Source: Agapetus fuscipes
Taxonomy: Eukaryota > Arthropoda > Insecta > Trichoptera > Glossosomatidae
Direction of reading: 5' to 3'
DNA: 64,000 nucleotides
NCBI GenBank assembly: GCA_951799405.1
Contig: OX637332.1
Coordinates: 18,295,001 to 18,359,000, forward strand
Every line of letters starts with the position of its first letter. Position 1 is the first letter of the stretch. Shown here piece by piece: positions 10,820 to 21,965 of this stretch. A model generated the notes under the pieces. It did no database searches. It was not told the origin of the DNA and saw nothing but the letters and a program-made list of their open reading frames with translations. The translations under genes and the position numbers were made by a program.

Positions 10820-11145
10820 GGGGCTATTCTTAGACATTTTAGTCGTCGATTGAGCCCACGCTTTGACAAACTAATGATGCATTTGTATGAAGACCTGTCA
10901 ATCCAAGATGGCCGCTGATTGTTTTATTTTTTATTTTTTTATTAGACAAACAAACAGTTATACATGTAATATATGGGATAAACAACATAGTTATACAATT
11001 TCAAAAACCAGCAAAGAATTTTCATACAAATATTACAAAATTCGGTAGGTAAGAATGATCGTGCTGATGAAACGTCCAGCGCAGGCACCATTAGTTTGTC
11101 AAAGCATGGGCTCAACCGACGACTAAAATATCTAAGAATAGCCCC
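10820..11145. repeat. Foldback element with inner MITE-G
   Basis: Arms of about 61 bp at 10,820-10,880 and 11,084-11,145 are inverted (GGGGCTATTCTTAGACATTT at the outer end). Inside, ATTTGTATGAAGACCTGTCA with AATCCAAGATGG and the inverted TTTTCATACAAATATTAC match MITE-G at 23,908. Just outside, CACTTGTAGTGCCGCAGAGG (from about 11,160) recurs near 34,795. Confidence 0.7.
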
Positions 11146-11399
11146 GTAAAGTTTGATGACACTTGTAGTGCCGCAGAGGTGTCAGTGATGTGGCGGTTGA
11201 TGCCCTGATCCTTTGTTGCAGAGCTGTTAGCTGCGTAGTGTTGTGTTGATATTATGTTTTATTTTGTACTGCCCGTGATTTTATTTTGCAGATATCTGTT
11301 TACAGCTTGGAGGCCGATTTTAGTTGAGTGGCTTTGTAATTAAGAAATTTTAAACGATGCCAAAAAATACTTCCGCACTAGTATTTTCAAGAAATTTGC

Positions 11400-11680
11400 C
11401 GAGAGCTTGGATCCGAATCTCACCAATGATGTTAGAAATGATTTCCCGTTTTGTTGTCAATTTTAAACGCAAAATCAAAATTCCGGCAAACTTTACTCAG
11501 CCTTCACAAGGAATGACTACCAGACCCCTCAGGAGCTGGAAACCCCCTACTTCTACTGAAATGGCCGTCTCCCTATCCTGCAAAAATAAATTGGTACCTA
11601 CACTTGCCACATGCGACCCCTTCGGAAAGAACTCTGTAAGAAGTTACACAAAATGTGTAGCTTAGCTGCGTTTTTCTTTG
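11400..11680 (+). mobile_element. S2 SINE, head lost
   Basis: Starts in the B-box region (GAGAGCTTGGATCCGAATC), then AGAAATGATTTCCCG, AGGAGCTGGAAACCCCC, and ends TGTGTAGCTTAGCTGCG. The A-box half is missing. Confidence 0.75.
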
Positions 11681-11712
11681 TTGGCAATTACGATACAAGA
11701 TATAACAATAAT

Positions 11713-11830
11713 TAGTTTATAAGTACACAATCAGCATTTGTAAGCGCGAACTACACGTGTTTGTATGTGGGCATACATCTGAGAGCTTTGAATGAATATA
11801 TCCTTGCAACTTAGATTATAGATTATATAG
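11713..11830 (+). repeat. R1 repeat, 3' half
   Basis: TTATAAGTACACAATCAGC to CTTGCAACTTAGATTATAG with a microsatellite tail. Confidence 0.8.
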
Positions 11831-12330
11831 TTTATTCAATTCCGTGATAAATTTGTTACTTTTCAAATCCATATATTTAAGGTATGATTAATTCATAACT
11901 ATTTAAATTTAAACTAAACGAAAATATCTTTTCACAAAAAGAATATTTTTATTCTTGTGGAGAAATTTTATTCCCACGCAATTTTGCATTTTAATTCCAA
12001 ATATCAATCATGACATAAAACTCTATCTTGGAATAGACATTGACGTATTTTAATCTCCATAATATGAGGCTACATGACTATTTGATATGATTGAAAAAAC
12101 TTTTGCTTGCGTTTCACATTCATTTTTTTGTGCCTAGAAAGCTTTGTTACTATACAAGGCAATTTGTAGCAGCATGTATTGTTTGATTGTTTTTGCAAAA
12201 TATCGTAGCGTAGAGATAACAAAAACTTATATATAAACTGCCTCTGGATTTCTTCTTTTTCTTTCTTCTTTTTCTACTTCTTCTTTTTATCATAAACCAA
12301 AGATCTGCTTAGGTAGGCGCTGGCAGTCTG
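11831..12330. other. AT-rich, nothing recognised
   Basis: A pyrimidine run (TTCTTCTTTTTC type) lies at 12,250-12,290. No gene or known repeat. Confidence 0.4.
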
Positions 12331-12337
12331 GTACGCA

Positions 12338-12666
12338 ACGTAAATGCAACTAAGCTACACACATAGTGTCATTTCTTACCACGTTATGCCCGAAGGGTTT
12401 TTCATATGGCAAGTAGATCCTATTTACTTTTACAGGTTAGGGGGCCGGCCTTACGCCAACCATTTCAGTTGAAGTAGGGGTTTCCCAGCTCCCGAGATTG
12501 CTGGTACTCATTTATTGTGAAAGCTGAGTAAACCTTGGCGGTATTTTATTTTGGGTTTTGAAATAAACGCCGAAACGAGAAAATTTTTCCAACACCCTCG
12601 GTGGGATTCGAACCCGAGCTCTCAGCATGTAATGCAAGTACTCTATAACTGAGCTATCGACCGGTA
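12338..12666 (-). mobile_element. S2 SINE, full length
   Basis: Plus-strand order is the reverse of the family: GCAACTAAGCTACACAC, GGGGGCCGGCCTTACGCC, TTTCCCAGCTCCCGAG, CGAAACGAGAAAAT, GGGATTCGAACCCGAGC, GAGCTATCGACCGG. The B box is perfect. Confidence 0.9.
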
Positions 12667-12827
12667 TCTCTTGGTATAAGTGAAAGGTGGTGTAAGTAAG
12701 TCAAAACGTCTTTTAATTTTCTTAAAAAGTCTTTAAAATTAGGAAACAACAATTATTTCCAAATTTAGTAACATGCTTCTTCACATTTGATTTGTGTGAC
12801 CATTTTGTGTTCTGAAATATGTAGGTA

Positions 12828-13080
12828 TATCGTCCTCTTATTGCTAGTTTATCTTATGTTCATCCGAGGTAATTTCACATTAGCAAAGTTTGTATGTTTA
12901 CTGGACCAATGTGTTTTATAAAAACTGGAAATTTATTTAAAAAATATTTAAAACTACTCTCAAATTATCGTGTTTTACGTATTTTTTAGCTCATATTATG
13001 TACAATGAGATTCTTAAGACTATTTCATTGAAAGGTCACCTTTGAATACAATGGTAGATAAGCTAAACAAGCACTATATG
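12828..13080. repeat. MITE-H, both terminal repeats
   Basis: Left end TATTGCTAGTTTATCTTATG and right end GATAAGCTAAACAAGCACTA are imperfect inverted repeats. The interior matches 8,775 and 37,355. Superfamily is not clear; the AGTGCTTGTTTG terminus is hAT-like only by resemblance. Confidence 0.7.
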
Positions 13081-13199
13081 TATATATTGGGTTTTCTGCA
13101 GTCCGCACGCATGGATTGCGACATGCCGTTCACTGTATACATATTTTAGGTAGATCTTGCAGTAACGCAAACGAGTGTGGTTTGAAAACGTAGATATTC

Positions 13200-13345
13200 T
13201 GAAATCTGCAATCTGTACTGTACTGTATCCTGCCGCCGTTCCACTAGGGGTGGCCGGTACCTCCGCAGATGCGCCTCCACTTTTTTCTGTCCTTACAAAC
13301 CACTTTCATTTCCTCAATATTCATCACCTTTTTCATACATACTCT
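13200..13345 (-). mobile_element. RTE-type LINE 3' end
   Basis: TACTGTACTGTATCC tail, GTTCCACTAGGGGTGGCC and CATCACCTTTTTCATACAT are the reverse complement of the end of the 25,403 element. The reading frame is broken. Confidence 0.75.
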
Positions 13346-13429
13346 TCTCTTATTCTCACTCTGCTATGGTGCTTTGTATTCGTATTAAGTAGTCAATTAT
13401 ATTAAAGTCTATAAATTTCCATGAATTTT

Positions 13430-13635
13430 ACGTTAGTTTACCCATTCTGTAAAAAAATGTTTCACTTTGCAAATGTCACCCCTTTTTCAGAGAAAGTCAT
13501 CAATAGTTGCAGGGCTTACGTTTATTTGGGATTTGGTTATTATGTTGTAGCTCCGCATGCGGCATGAGTAAGCGCCAACTTATGTATGTTATATGAATCT
13601 AAAATGTAAAAAATATTTTAACTTAGATTATATAT
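13430..13635 (+). repeat. R1 repeat
   Basis: CACCCCTTTTTCAGAGAAAG, GTTGCAGGGCTTACG, CATGCGGCATGAGTAAGCGC, TTTTAACTTAGATTATAT. Confidence 0.8.
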
Positions 13636-13659
13636 AGATAATAGCAAGTGAAATATATA

Positions 13660-13730
13660 TATTTTTTAATAGATTCGAGAAGAGGAATTCAATTCACCCA
13701 ACTATTCTGCCTAGCCTGGAAATAATTAAT
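13660..13730 (-). mobile_element. S3 SINE 3'-end fragment
   Basis: TTAATAGATTCGAGAAGAGG, ATTCAATTCACCCAAC and TATTCTGCCTAGCCTGG match the S3 3' end. Confidence 0.65.
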
Positions 13731-13746
13731 TTAAATTTGACATACA

Positions 13747-13798
13747 TCACTCTTAATAATGACCTGAGTATTGAAGGTCGAAAGTGCTCGAGGTATTT
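13747..13798 (+). mobile_element. P2 Penelope-like end fragment
   Basis: CTCTTAATAATGACCTGAG and GAAGGTCGAAAGTGCTCGAG are identical to the core of the P2 copy at 15,067. Confidence 0.65.
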
Positions 13799-13799
13799 T

Positions 13800-13991
13800 T
13801 TATTTTATTTTTTTAAATAGATTTGTGGAAAGGAATGCAATCCACCAACCTATTTTACCTGGCCAGTTGTCTTCATGCGAAAGCAGAAGCTTGTGTGCAT
13901 GCAACGGCATCTGTTGAACCGTCGCGGGATTCGAACCAGCGTTATCCGGTTCCAAATAACTTGTCTTGATCCCCGCGGCTATAACACCGAC
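13800..13991 (-). mobile_element. S3 SINE, short subfamily
   Basis: TAGATTTGTGGAAAGGAATG, CACCAACCTATTTTACCTGG, GGGATTCGAACCAGCG and GCGGCTATAACACCGAC. Nearly identical to the copy at 24,429. Confidence 0.85.
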
Positions 13992-14029
13992 TAAAATATT
14001 AAATATTATAAAATATTATAGTGCAAATA

Positions 14030-14117
14030 AAATTACGTTTTAGATTAATTATTGTTTATTTAAATGAATTATTAATTACTACCCAATAACATCTGTTTAA
14101 CCAGGGTCAAAACAATC
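14030..14117 (-). mobile_element. S3 SINE middle, interrupted by 5S-S1
   Basis: AATTATTGTTTATTTAAATG and CATCTGTTTAACCAGGGTC belong to the long S3 subfamily. The copy resumes at about 14,549, so the composite was inserted here. Confidence 0.75.
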
Positions 14118-14237
14118 GTCAACAACGATACCATGTTAAAAGCACCGGTTCTCATCAGATCACCGAAGTTAAGCAACATTGGGCGCGGATGCTACCTGGA
14201 TGGGTGACCGCTTAGGTACACCGCGTGTTGTTGGCAT
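14118..14237 (+). repeat. 5S rRNA-derived module of a composite SINE
   Basis: The segment matches arthropod 5S rRNA from the 5' end to the GTTGTTGGCAT end. The internal promoter is recognisable: A-box TCACCGAAGTTAAGCAAC, C-box TGGATGGGTGACCGC. Substitutions such as GATGCTACC for GTTAGTACT and CTTAGGTACACC for CCTGGGAACACC suggest it is not a functional 5S gene. It is joined by 4-5 nt to the S1 head, as at 35,047. Confidence 0.85.
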
Positions 14238-14548
14238 TTCTTGGACCGGTCCGTAGTCCAGTGGCAACATTTTGGACTCGTAAATGGAAGGTTGTGGATT
14301 CGAATTCCGACAGAGCACAAAAAATATACCATTTATATTTCCAAATGTGCTCTTCACTGGGTTGAAAAAATCATAAGCCTTTACCAAAGACCGGTCACTG
14401 AAAAGTTCATCCAACCTTACAACAACTGGGTCTTGCTTGAGAAATGGCGCTTTCTACAGCGACGACCAAGCTCGCAGAGGGCTCTTGAGGTGTGATACAC
14501 ACATAACAGCGCTCACCAAATAAATCATCCTAATTTTATTATTATTAA
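14238..14548 (+). mobile_element. S1 SINE, full length, 3' to a 5S module
   Basis: Head TTGGACCGGTCCGTAGTCCA, loop GGACTCGTAAATGG, B box GGATTCGAATTCC. The body ends GCGCTCACCAAATAAATCATCC and a (TTA)n tail. This copy shows the complete S1 body, including CTCTTGAGGTGTGATACAC, which the S1-S2 dimers lack. Confidence 0.85.
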
Positions 14549-14640
14549 ATTACCCCGGCGGGGATCGAACCAAAGTTACTCTATTCCAAGCACGCTAGAA
14601 TGATCAGCCCACTTGGTCCCCTCGGCCATAACACCGAAAA
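14549..14640 (-). mobile_element. S3 SINE 5' head (continuation of 14,030)
   Basis: CCCCGGCGGGGATCGAACC, CACTTGGTCCCCTCGGCC and ATAACACCGA: B and A boxes on the minus strand. Confidence 0.8.
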
Positions 14641-14980
14641 TCTTGTGAACAAATGCCGTTAGATTTCTGTTGTGCCATCACCAAAAAACCGCACTTAGTC
14701 AATTTGGAGAATGACGCTGCACAGTGCACACTGCACACTTGCACAGTGCACAAACAGACAGCGCGGCATCCCAAGCCTTGTAATATATTTGAAACGTAAC
14801 AAAGGTTTGTATGCAATATTGAAATGCGTATTGCATCTCATACTCATGTCATTTATCAAGATAAAACAGACTGTCCAAGTTAAAGACACATAATCTAATA
14901 ATAATCTAACCCACGCGCATAAAATCATTTTTTCTTTCAAATTGAATGATCAATTTATGAAAATTATAATCAATTTATGT
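14641..14980. other. Unassigned
   Basis: 14,715-14,755 has an imperfect GCACAGTGCACACTGCACAC short-period repeat. Nothing else is recognised. Confidence 0.4.
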
Positions 14981-14984
14981 GATT

Positions 14985-15200
14985 TTGTAGGGTTTGTGTA
15001 TTCACACAGTAAAAATTCATTTTATTTAAAAAAAATTTTTTTTTTTCTAAAACGTAGTTTTACTTAATAACTCTTAATAATGACCTGAGTATTGAAGGTC
15101 GAAAGTGCTCGAGGTATAAAATATTATTGTGAAAATAAAAGTACCTACGTTTTAAAAAAAAAATTTTTTTTTTCAATTTATGTGTATTTTTACAGTGTAA
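14985..15200 (+). mobile_element. P2 Penelope-like end element with decayed hammerhead
   Basis: GGGTTTGTGTATTCACACAG is the P2 outer end (as at 42,362, opposite strand). At 15,067-15,117 the hammerhead layout is kept: helix I ATAACTC with GAGGTAT (one mismatch), helix II GACC/GGTC, GAAA and helix III AGTGCT. The CTGATGA box reads TTAATAA, so catalysis is unlikely. Poly-A/T-flanked inverted pieces ACGTAG and CTACGT border it. Confidence 0.65.
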
Positions 15201-16032
15201 ACACCAAAACTATGCAACATTTATTTGGCCATTTACTTTGTAATTAAGTTTATTATACTATTTTAAGCTATTTACTTAACCTTTTCCATCGATATTTAAA
15301 TTGTAATTTTAATCGCCTTTTTTTCTCAGCATGTAACCGCTTGCGCTCGTTTTATTTTGACCAATTTAACATATCAGAATGTCATTAATATATTGTTCAT
15401 TTTATTAAAAAAACAATTAACTTTTTACAATTACATTACATAAAATAAATATGCATAAAAAAAATTACCACAACATAATTAATTAAAGAAAAACATCATA
15501 TCCATATAATATTATTTATGACCTTTTTTCTATCCCTTCCCTTATCTTTATAAAATTCAACGGCCTCCCCATACAAAATAGTTGTGCGTTAATGGCATTC
15601 AAACTGAAGAACTCCTAAACAGATGCACGTCATATTCACAACAAATATTGTTCAGGACTTGGGATGTGCTTCCTCATCATTAGTAGATTTTAAATTGTTG
15701 TTTTTTAAATAAATAAACATGATCAATCACAACACCTTTTTATGTAAAACCTATGCGAGAAACAAAACTCATTTTGACATTCGAATTTCAAATAAATTGC
15801 CAGCACTTCAACATAGGCTTCAAAGTTGCCATCGTTGCCATTGCCAAGTCGATTCTTTTTCGGTTGAATTCCGTTGAGTACCTACCTATATTCTTTATTT
15901 ATTTCAAAATTATACTTCAACCAGTTATAACATGTATTTTTTAGAAATAATGACGATCGATTCGGTCAACTTTTTATATGAAACCGTACTTATTGCGGCA
16001 TTTAATTTTTTTAAAGTATTATTACAATATAC
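15201..16032. other. AT-rich, nothing recognised
   Basis: No coding or family signal is seen. Confidence 0.4.
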
Positions 16033-18290
16033 AATCTAAGTTGCATAGACGCATTAACATTTATAATTCATATTCAATGCACTCCTCTTCGGAGACACGA
16101 GTGAGTTTGCGCTTACAAATGCTGCATGTGTATTTACAAATAAAAATTTCAGCCTCTCATGACCATAAGCCCTGCAACTTTTGCTGACCTTTTCAGAAAC
16201 AGGGGAGACATTTGTTAAGTGAACCCATTTATGCGATATGGGTGGTAAGCCTCATACTAACCCTTAAGTCAAGGAATTTGAGTTTGAAAAATCCTTAAAC
16301 AACGGTAATCTTAATTTATAATCTAAAGTTGCAAAAAAAGTTATTTGATGATTCAAATTGAATGCACGCCCACAAACTGGCAAATGTCATTTCACGCTAA
16401 CATATAGTTGTGGCGCTTGATTTTTTTTAAATATTAGAATATATAATCTAAGTTGCACAGATACAATAACTTTTATAATTCATATTCAATGCATGCCCCC
16501 CTGGAGACACGAGTGGGTACGCGCTTATTAATGCTGCATGTGAACTTACAAATTAAAATTAAGGCCTCTAATGAACATAAGCCCTGCAACTTTGGCCAAC
16601 CTTTTCAAAAACAGGGGGAACATTTGTCAAGTGAACCATTTTTTTCGATATGGGTATTCAAGCTCATACTTACCTATCCGTCAAGGATTTGAGTTTGAAA
16701 AATCCTTCAACAACGTTAAATTTCATTTATAATCTAAAGTTGCAAAAAAAGTTATTTGATGATTCAAATTGAATGCACGCCCACAAACTGGTAAATGTCA
16801 TTTCACGCTAACATATAGTTGTGGCGCTTGATTTTTTTAATTTTAGAATATAAATCTAAGTTGCATGCATACATTTTATAATTCATATTCAATGCATGCC
16901 CCCAAGCAGACATGAGTGACTTTGCGCTTACAAATGCTGCATATGTAATTACAAATAAAAATTTCAGCCTCTCATAACCATAAGCCATGCAACTTTTGCC
17001 GACCTATTCAGAAACAGGGGGAACATTAGTTAAGTGAACCCATTTATGCGATATGGGTGGTAAGCCTCATACTAACCCTTAGGTCAAGGAGTTTGGGTTT
17101 GAAAAATCCTTAAACAATGTTAAATTTAATTTTTAATCTAAAGTTGCAAAAAAAGTTATTTGATGATTCAAATTGAATGCACGCCCACAAACTGGCAAAT
17201 GTCATTTCACGCTAACATATAGTTGTGGCGCTTGATTTTTTTTAAATATTAGAATATATAATCTAAGTTGCACAGATACAATAACTTTTATAATTCATAT
17301 TCAATGCATGCCCCCCTGGAGACATGAGTGGGTTCGCGCTTATAAATGCTCCATGTTAACTTACAAATTAATATTAAGGCCTCTAATGAACATAAGCCCT
17401 GCAACTTTTGCCAACCTTTTCAAAAACAGGGGAAACATTTGTCAAGTGAACCATTTTTTGCGATATGGGTATTCAAGCTCATACTTACCTATCCGTCAAG
17501 GATTTGAGTTTAAAAAATCCTTCAACAATGTTAAATTTAATTTATAATCTAAAGTTGCAAAAAAAGTTATTTGATGATTCAAATTGAATGCACGCCCACA
17601 AACTGGCAAATGTCATTTCACGCTAACATTTAATTGTGGCACTTGATGTTTTTAATTTTAGAATATAAATCTAAGTTGCATGCATACATTTTATAATTCA
17701 TATTCAATGCATGCCCCCAAGCAGACATGAGTGACTTTGCGCTTACAAATGCTGCATGTGTAATTACAAATAAAAATTTCAGCCTCTCATAACCATAAGC
17801 CATGCAACTTTTGCCGACCTATTCAGAAACAGGGGGAACATTAGTTAAGTGAACCCATTTATGCGATATGGGTGGTAAGCCTCATACTAACCCTTAGGTC
17901 AAGGAGTTTGGGTTTGAAAAATCCTTAAACAACGGTTATCTTAATTTATAATCTTAAGTTGCAAAAAGAGTTTTGATGATTCAAATACAATGCACACCCA
18001 CAAGCTGGCAAATGTTCTTTCACGCTAACATATAATTGTGGCACTTGATGTTTATAAATTTAGAATATAAATCTAAGTTGCATACATACATTTTATAATT
18101 CATATTGAATGCATGCCCCCAAGCAGACATGAGTGAGTTTGCGCTTACAAACGCTGCATGTGTAATTACAAATAAAAATTTCAGCCTCTCTTGACCATAA
18201 GCCCTGCAATTTTGCCGACTTTTTCAGGAACAGAGAAACATTCGTTCAGTGAACATTTTTTTAGGTATGGGAGGTCAGCCTCATACCTCA
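16033..18290 (-). repeat. R1-derived tandem array with higher-order structure
   Basis: Six head-to-tail units start at AATCTAAG 16,033, 16,445, 16,853, 17,260, 17,668 and 18,070 (steps 412, 408, 407, 408, 402). Each unit is one R1 (tail to GTCAAGG start) plus a truncated R1 (AATCTAAAGTTGCAAAAAAA ... CACGCTAACAT). Units 2 and 4 are alike (CCCCCCTGGAGAC), units 3 and 5 are alike (CCCCCAAGCAGACATGAGTG). The true repeat is therefore a dimer of about 815 bp. Confidence 0.9.
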
Positions 18291-18428
18291 TGCTTCATAC
18301 AAGATACTCAGAGCATGAAAGAACTAAATAACCCTTTTACCGCAATTTTTTTTTCAAATTACTTCTTATAGCATTTAATTACTATGAAGGAGGTGTGAGG
18401 AAAAATTATTGCGAAGCCAGACTTCACT

Positions 18429-18477
18429 GCCCGAAGGGCCTAGCAGACAACCGTGCGCAGCACGGTCAGTCTGCTAG
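18429..18477 (+). mobile_element. Helitron-like 3' terminus
   Basis: GCCCGAAGGGC is followed by CTAG. A larger hairpin ACCGTGC/GCACGGT is followed after 7 nt by CTAG and then T. Hairpin plus CTRR with T next is the Helitron 3' signature. The same bases also form a longer fold, CTAGCAGAC with GTCTGCTAG. The 5' TC end was not found. Confidence 0.5.
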
Positions 18478-20004
18478 TATTTTTTATAGATTTTGACATT
18501 AATAACGTTGTGAAGTTTAACGTCAACTTTATATTTCGTTTAATTTTCTAAAAATAAACTAACCAAAACAAGAGACAGGTAAAAATATAAGGCTCGAAGT
18601 TGGAGGTTGAGTTGGAGTCAAAATTTATGGTAGAGGGCATGTAATAAAAGAACGGTTCAAAGAACCCAAAAAAGGAATTACGGATCTTCTCGTGAATTTG
18701 AAAATGGCACGCAATATAAAAAGACAATGCTTTTGATATTGATGAGACCTGATCGCATTTAAAATGCTTAAAGATTAAAAATTAAATTTTCTTTCAACTC
18801 ATTTATTTAATAAATAAAAAACGCCCAAAACAAATATATTTTAGAATAGCATTTCATGATTATATTTTCCACTTTCTAATATTTCTCGATCCAATGGCGT
18901 ATTGTTGTAGTGTTGCTTGTTTAAATGTTTTTGTTGTTTCTACCTTAAGAATTTCTGTAGAATATTTTTTTTTTTTTTTCTAAAAAATTATGCAATTTTC
19001 CTTTAGTTTCATGATCCAATTAATTAAACGTGAAAAATCAAATAAAAAACTTTTGTTATTTTTAAACGACAAAAAAATGTAATTATTTCTCGAATATTGT
19101 ACACGTTTGTGGGTATCTTCAAAACAAATGTGTATTTTAAGCGGGTAAAATATTTCATAGTTCTAGAAACCTATAATTTCTACAATCATAGCCAAAAATA
19201 TAATGATAGTTGTTTTGAGTGTTGGCAGACACAGTTATTTTATGTATGTGTACATGTTAACAAATCATCAGTTTGGATAAATGTTAAAATATCTTGAAGT
19301 GTAAAGAAACTTTTCCAAAAGGTGGAGAGATTCATAGGTTCACCTTTTCCAGGTATTAGCTTCTTCGACAAAAACTTAACGAAAGGAGATGCCAAAGAAC
19401 AAAGAGTATTCGGATTAAATTATAGAGCTTTGCGTATTCAGTCATGTACGAAACGCACGCTAACCATAGGCAAACTTTCTGCTGTGTGAAGTTTAGTGGT
19501 GCAAAACCTCGTTTGGTGAAACGTTCAAGGACGAACTTGGCCGGTGAGAAGCTTGCGGTGGTTCTGCAATGCAGATTTCAGGTACAAACAGGCAGTAGGT
19601 CGTATTTGCAAATGCAAATCTACGGTCAGCGAGCGGGGCAAGTTGACGCTACCAAAAACAAGGGTCGCAATAATTATCATCACACACACAGGCATAACCA
19701 TTATCCACACAGTTCACACATTTAATACTCTTACTCATTATCATAATACAAACCTTTTTTTTTTTATGAATATTTCTCTTCAAAAATACAGATAATTAAT
19801 TATACACATTTTCAAAAAAACTTAAAAGAGAAACCCACATAGGCATAGCCTGTGCGTGGGTATACAAAAATGATAAAAGTAAAAGTAAAAGTTGAAAAAT
19901 TTAATTACTATCTGTTCAGAAAAAAGGAAAAACAAAAACTTTTAAATAAGTTTCTTTTCATTTTTTTTGCTAGCATTGCTATAATAATATTATTATGTTT
20001 TCTT
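18478..20004. other. Unassigned, one GC-balanced island
   Basis: Mostly AT-rich. 19,440-19,680 has higher GC, an ORF of 93 codons without recognised motif, and overlapping octamer-like words ATTTGCAAATGCAAAT at 19,604-19,619. Confidence 0.4.
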
Positions 20005-20256
20005 TAGTGAGCGCTTTTTTTGTGTGAATCACACCTCAATAGCCCTCTGCGAGCTTGGTCGTTGCTATAGAAAGCGTTAATTCTCAAGCAAGACCCAGTT
20101 GCTGTAAGGCTGGATGAACCCTTGGGTGACCAGTCTTTAGTAAAGGTATACGAAGTTTTAAGCCCAGAGAAGAGCATATTTGAAAATATGAATAGTATAT
20201 TTTTTGTGCTCCGCCGGGATTCGAACCTACAATCTTCCATTTACGAGTCTTAAGCG
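20005..20256 (-). mobile_element. S1 SINE, nearly full length
   Basis: AGTGAGCGCTTTTTTTGTG, CTGCGAGCTTGGTCGTTGC, GGCTGGATGAACCC, TGACCAGTCTTTAG, GGGATTCGAACCTACAATC, TTTACGAGTC. The 5' end of the head is missing; no 5S module. Confidence 0.85.
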
Positions 20257-21914
20257 TGATGATTTTCGCAGTTTCTTGTATTATGTATTATTGTAATATG
20301 GTTAATTTATTAAAAGTATGAGATCTTTCTTGGATGTGCATTACAAAAAAAAAAAAAAAAAAATGTACTTGGTAGTTAGTTTAGTAGTTTTGTTTCATTT
20401 GTAGAAAATACTTCATTTTTTATTTTATGCAAGGCTAATGCCGTAAAATAAATAAATAAATAACGGTCATTTTTAATGTCTTTTTTCCCTTTTGATAAAA
20501 AAGTCAGGGCAATGTCTCCCAGTCGGTAGTCGACGTTACTGTCATGCGTATGCATTTTTTTTTTGATTTTATATTTCACTGGGATAAGTCGGATATATTT
20601 GAATCTGTATGACTTTCGGCTCGAAAATTGTACCAGGTCGTAACAAAACAATAGAAGTGGTCTCTGGTCGAAAATATGTAGAACCTGTGGTGTAGAGAAT
20701 CACCATTTAAAAAAATATATAAATGTAAAAGCTATACAAATACACAATTTTGGAAAAAAGACACGGGGCAGCTATGTTATGACGAGTAATAATGATTTTA
20801 TTCTGATAAAAATCTCCTGCAATCGTAGCTTGCTACGTGGCTGTTTACAATAAAAAAGAACCTGCGAACCCCACGACCGAAAATTTAGATACAAATAGAT
20901 CAAAAGTTGTAAAGATACGACCCATAATGGACTTAAAAAAATGTGTAGTTAAAATAAAATTTAACTGTTCATGATAATTTTTGATAGCAGCTTGGGTAAA
21001 AGTTAAAGCATTAAATTTAAATGTAAATAAATTTGTTAATGTGGTTTATGAACCCGTAAAGAACCTTGGTTAAAGTTTAAATTACTATATTTTATGCGAC
21101 TAGATTTTATTCCCCAGGAGTGAAATATAATTCAAATGATATTAACCCTTTAGTATGGTTGAAAATGATTGAAACTCGTCTAGACGAGCGTATGCAACTT
21201 TGAAATTGTTATTGATACCTGCATTGTCTACAAGCTTTGTATAACAAACATAATTATTGACGCAGCTTAATTGAATTTCTGTTTGAAATAGATTTGTGAA
21301 AATGCTAGATAGAATCATCGCTCGGCAGATGCAGTCGTGCCGGAAAATGTTTGCCATTGAAATGACCAATATACAAGCGGAAAATTTATATTTTGAATAA
21401 GTAATATGTAAAATGATAGGATTCTTTCATTCATGCATTCCTGCAAACTGAAAATAGCTAACTTTAGGTAACATTATTATGCAATATGTAACTACTATAC
21501 TCAAAATTTTCATTGTGTGACTGAATACAAGATTGACTCATGCTATCGCTATTTTATTTAATCGTGTAAAAATAAAGCACGAAAATTTTCTCCACGAGTT
21601 GATTTATTTTCTCGAGCGTTATCGATGCTAGCACCCTATTATCATGATAACAGCTGTTCACTTGACAAAAGTGTGACTACACCGAAAGCGCTCGAGAGAA
21701 TAGATCAAATCGTGAAAAAAAATGTGTTTCATTTTTGCATTATTAATATACAAAACCTGAAACTTTCATTACGTTTATTTCTTGAAATTGAAAACAATAC
21801 TTGTTCAGTATTTTTTTTCTAGTCGATTGTAGAATTACAATCACTTTGCATAGAAAAAAAATCTTCGACTTCTAGTGTCTATCCATCCAATCAATTTTTA
21901 GTACATTTATTAAC
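20257..21914. other. AT-rich, nothing recognised
   Basis: Poly-A at 20,343-20,363 and AAAT runs near 20,450. No coding motif. Confidence 0.4.
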
Positions 21915-21958
21915 AACGCAACACAACTAAGCTACACATATGCCATTCAGCGTTCTCC
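21915..21958 (-). repeat. S2 SINE 3'-end scrap
   Basis: CGCAACACAACTAAGCTACA followed by a diverged GCGTTCTCCC. Confidence 0.6.
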
Positions 21959-21965
21959 CTGAATA

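Noticed and set aside
14118..14237. Functional 5S rRNA gene
   Set aside because: Multiple changes from the conserved 5S pattern, joined to a SINE body, and no 5S terminator T-run of its own beyond TTTC.
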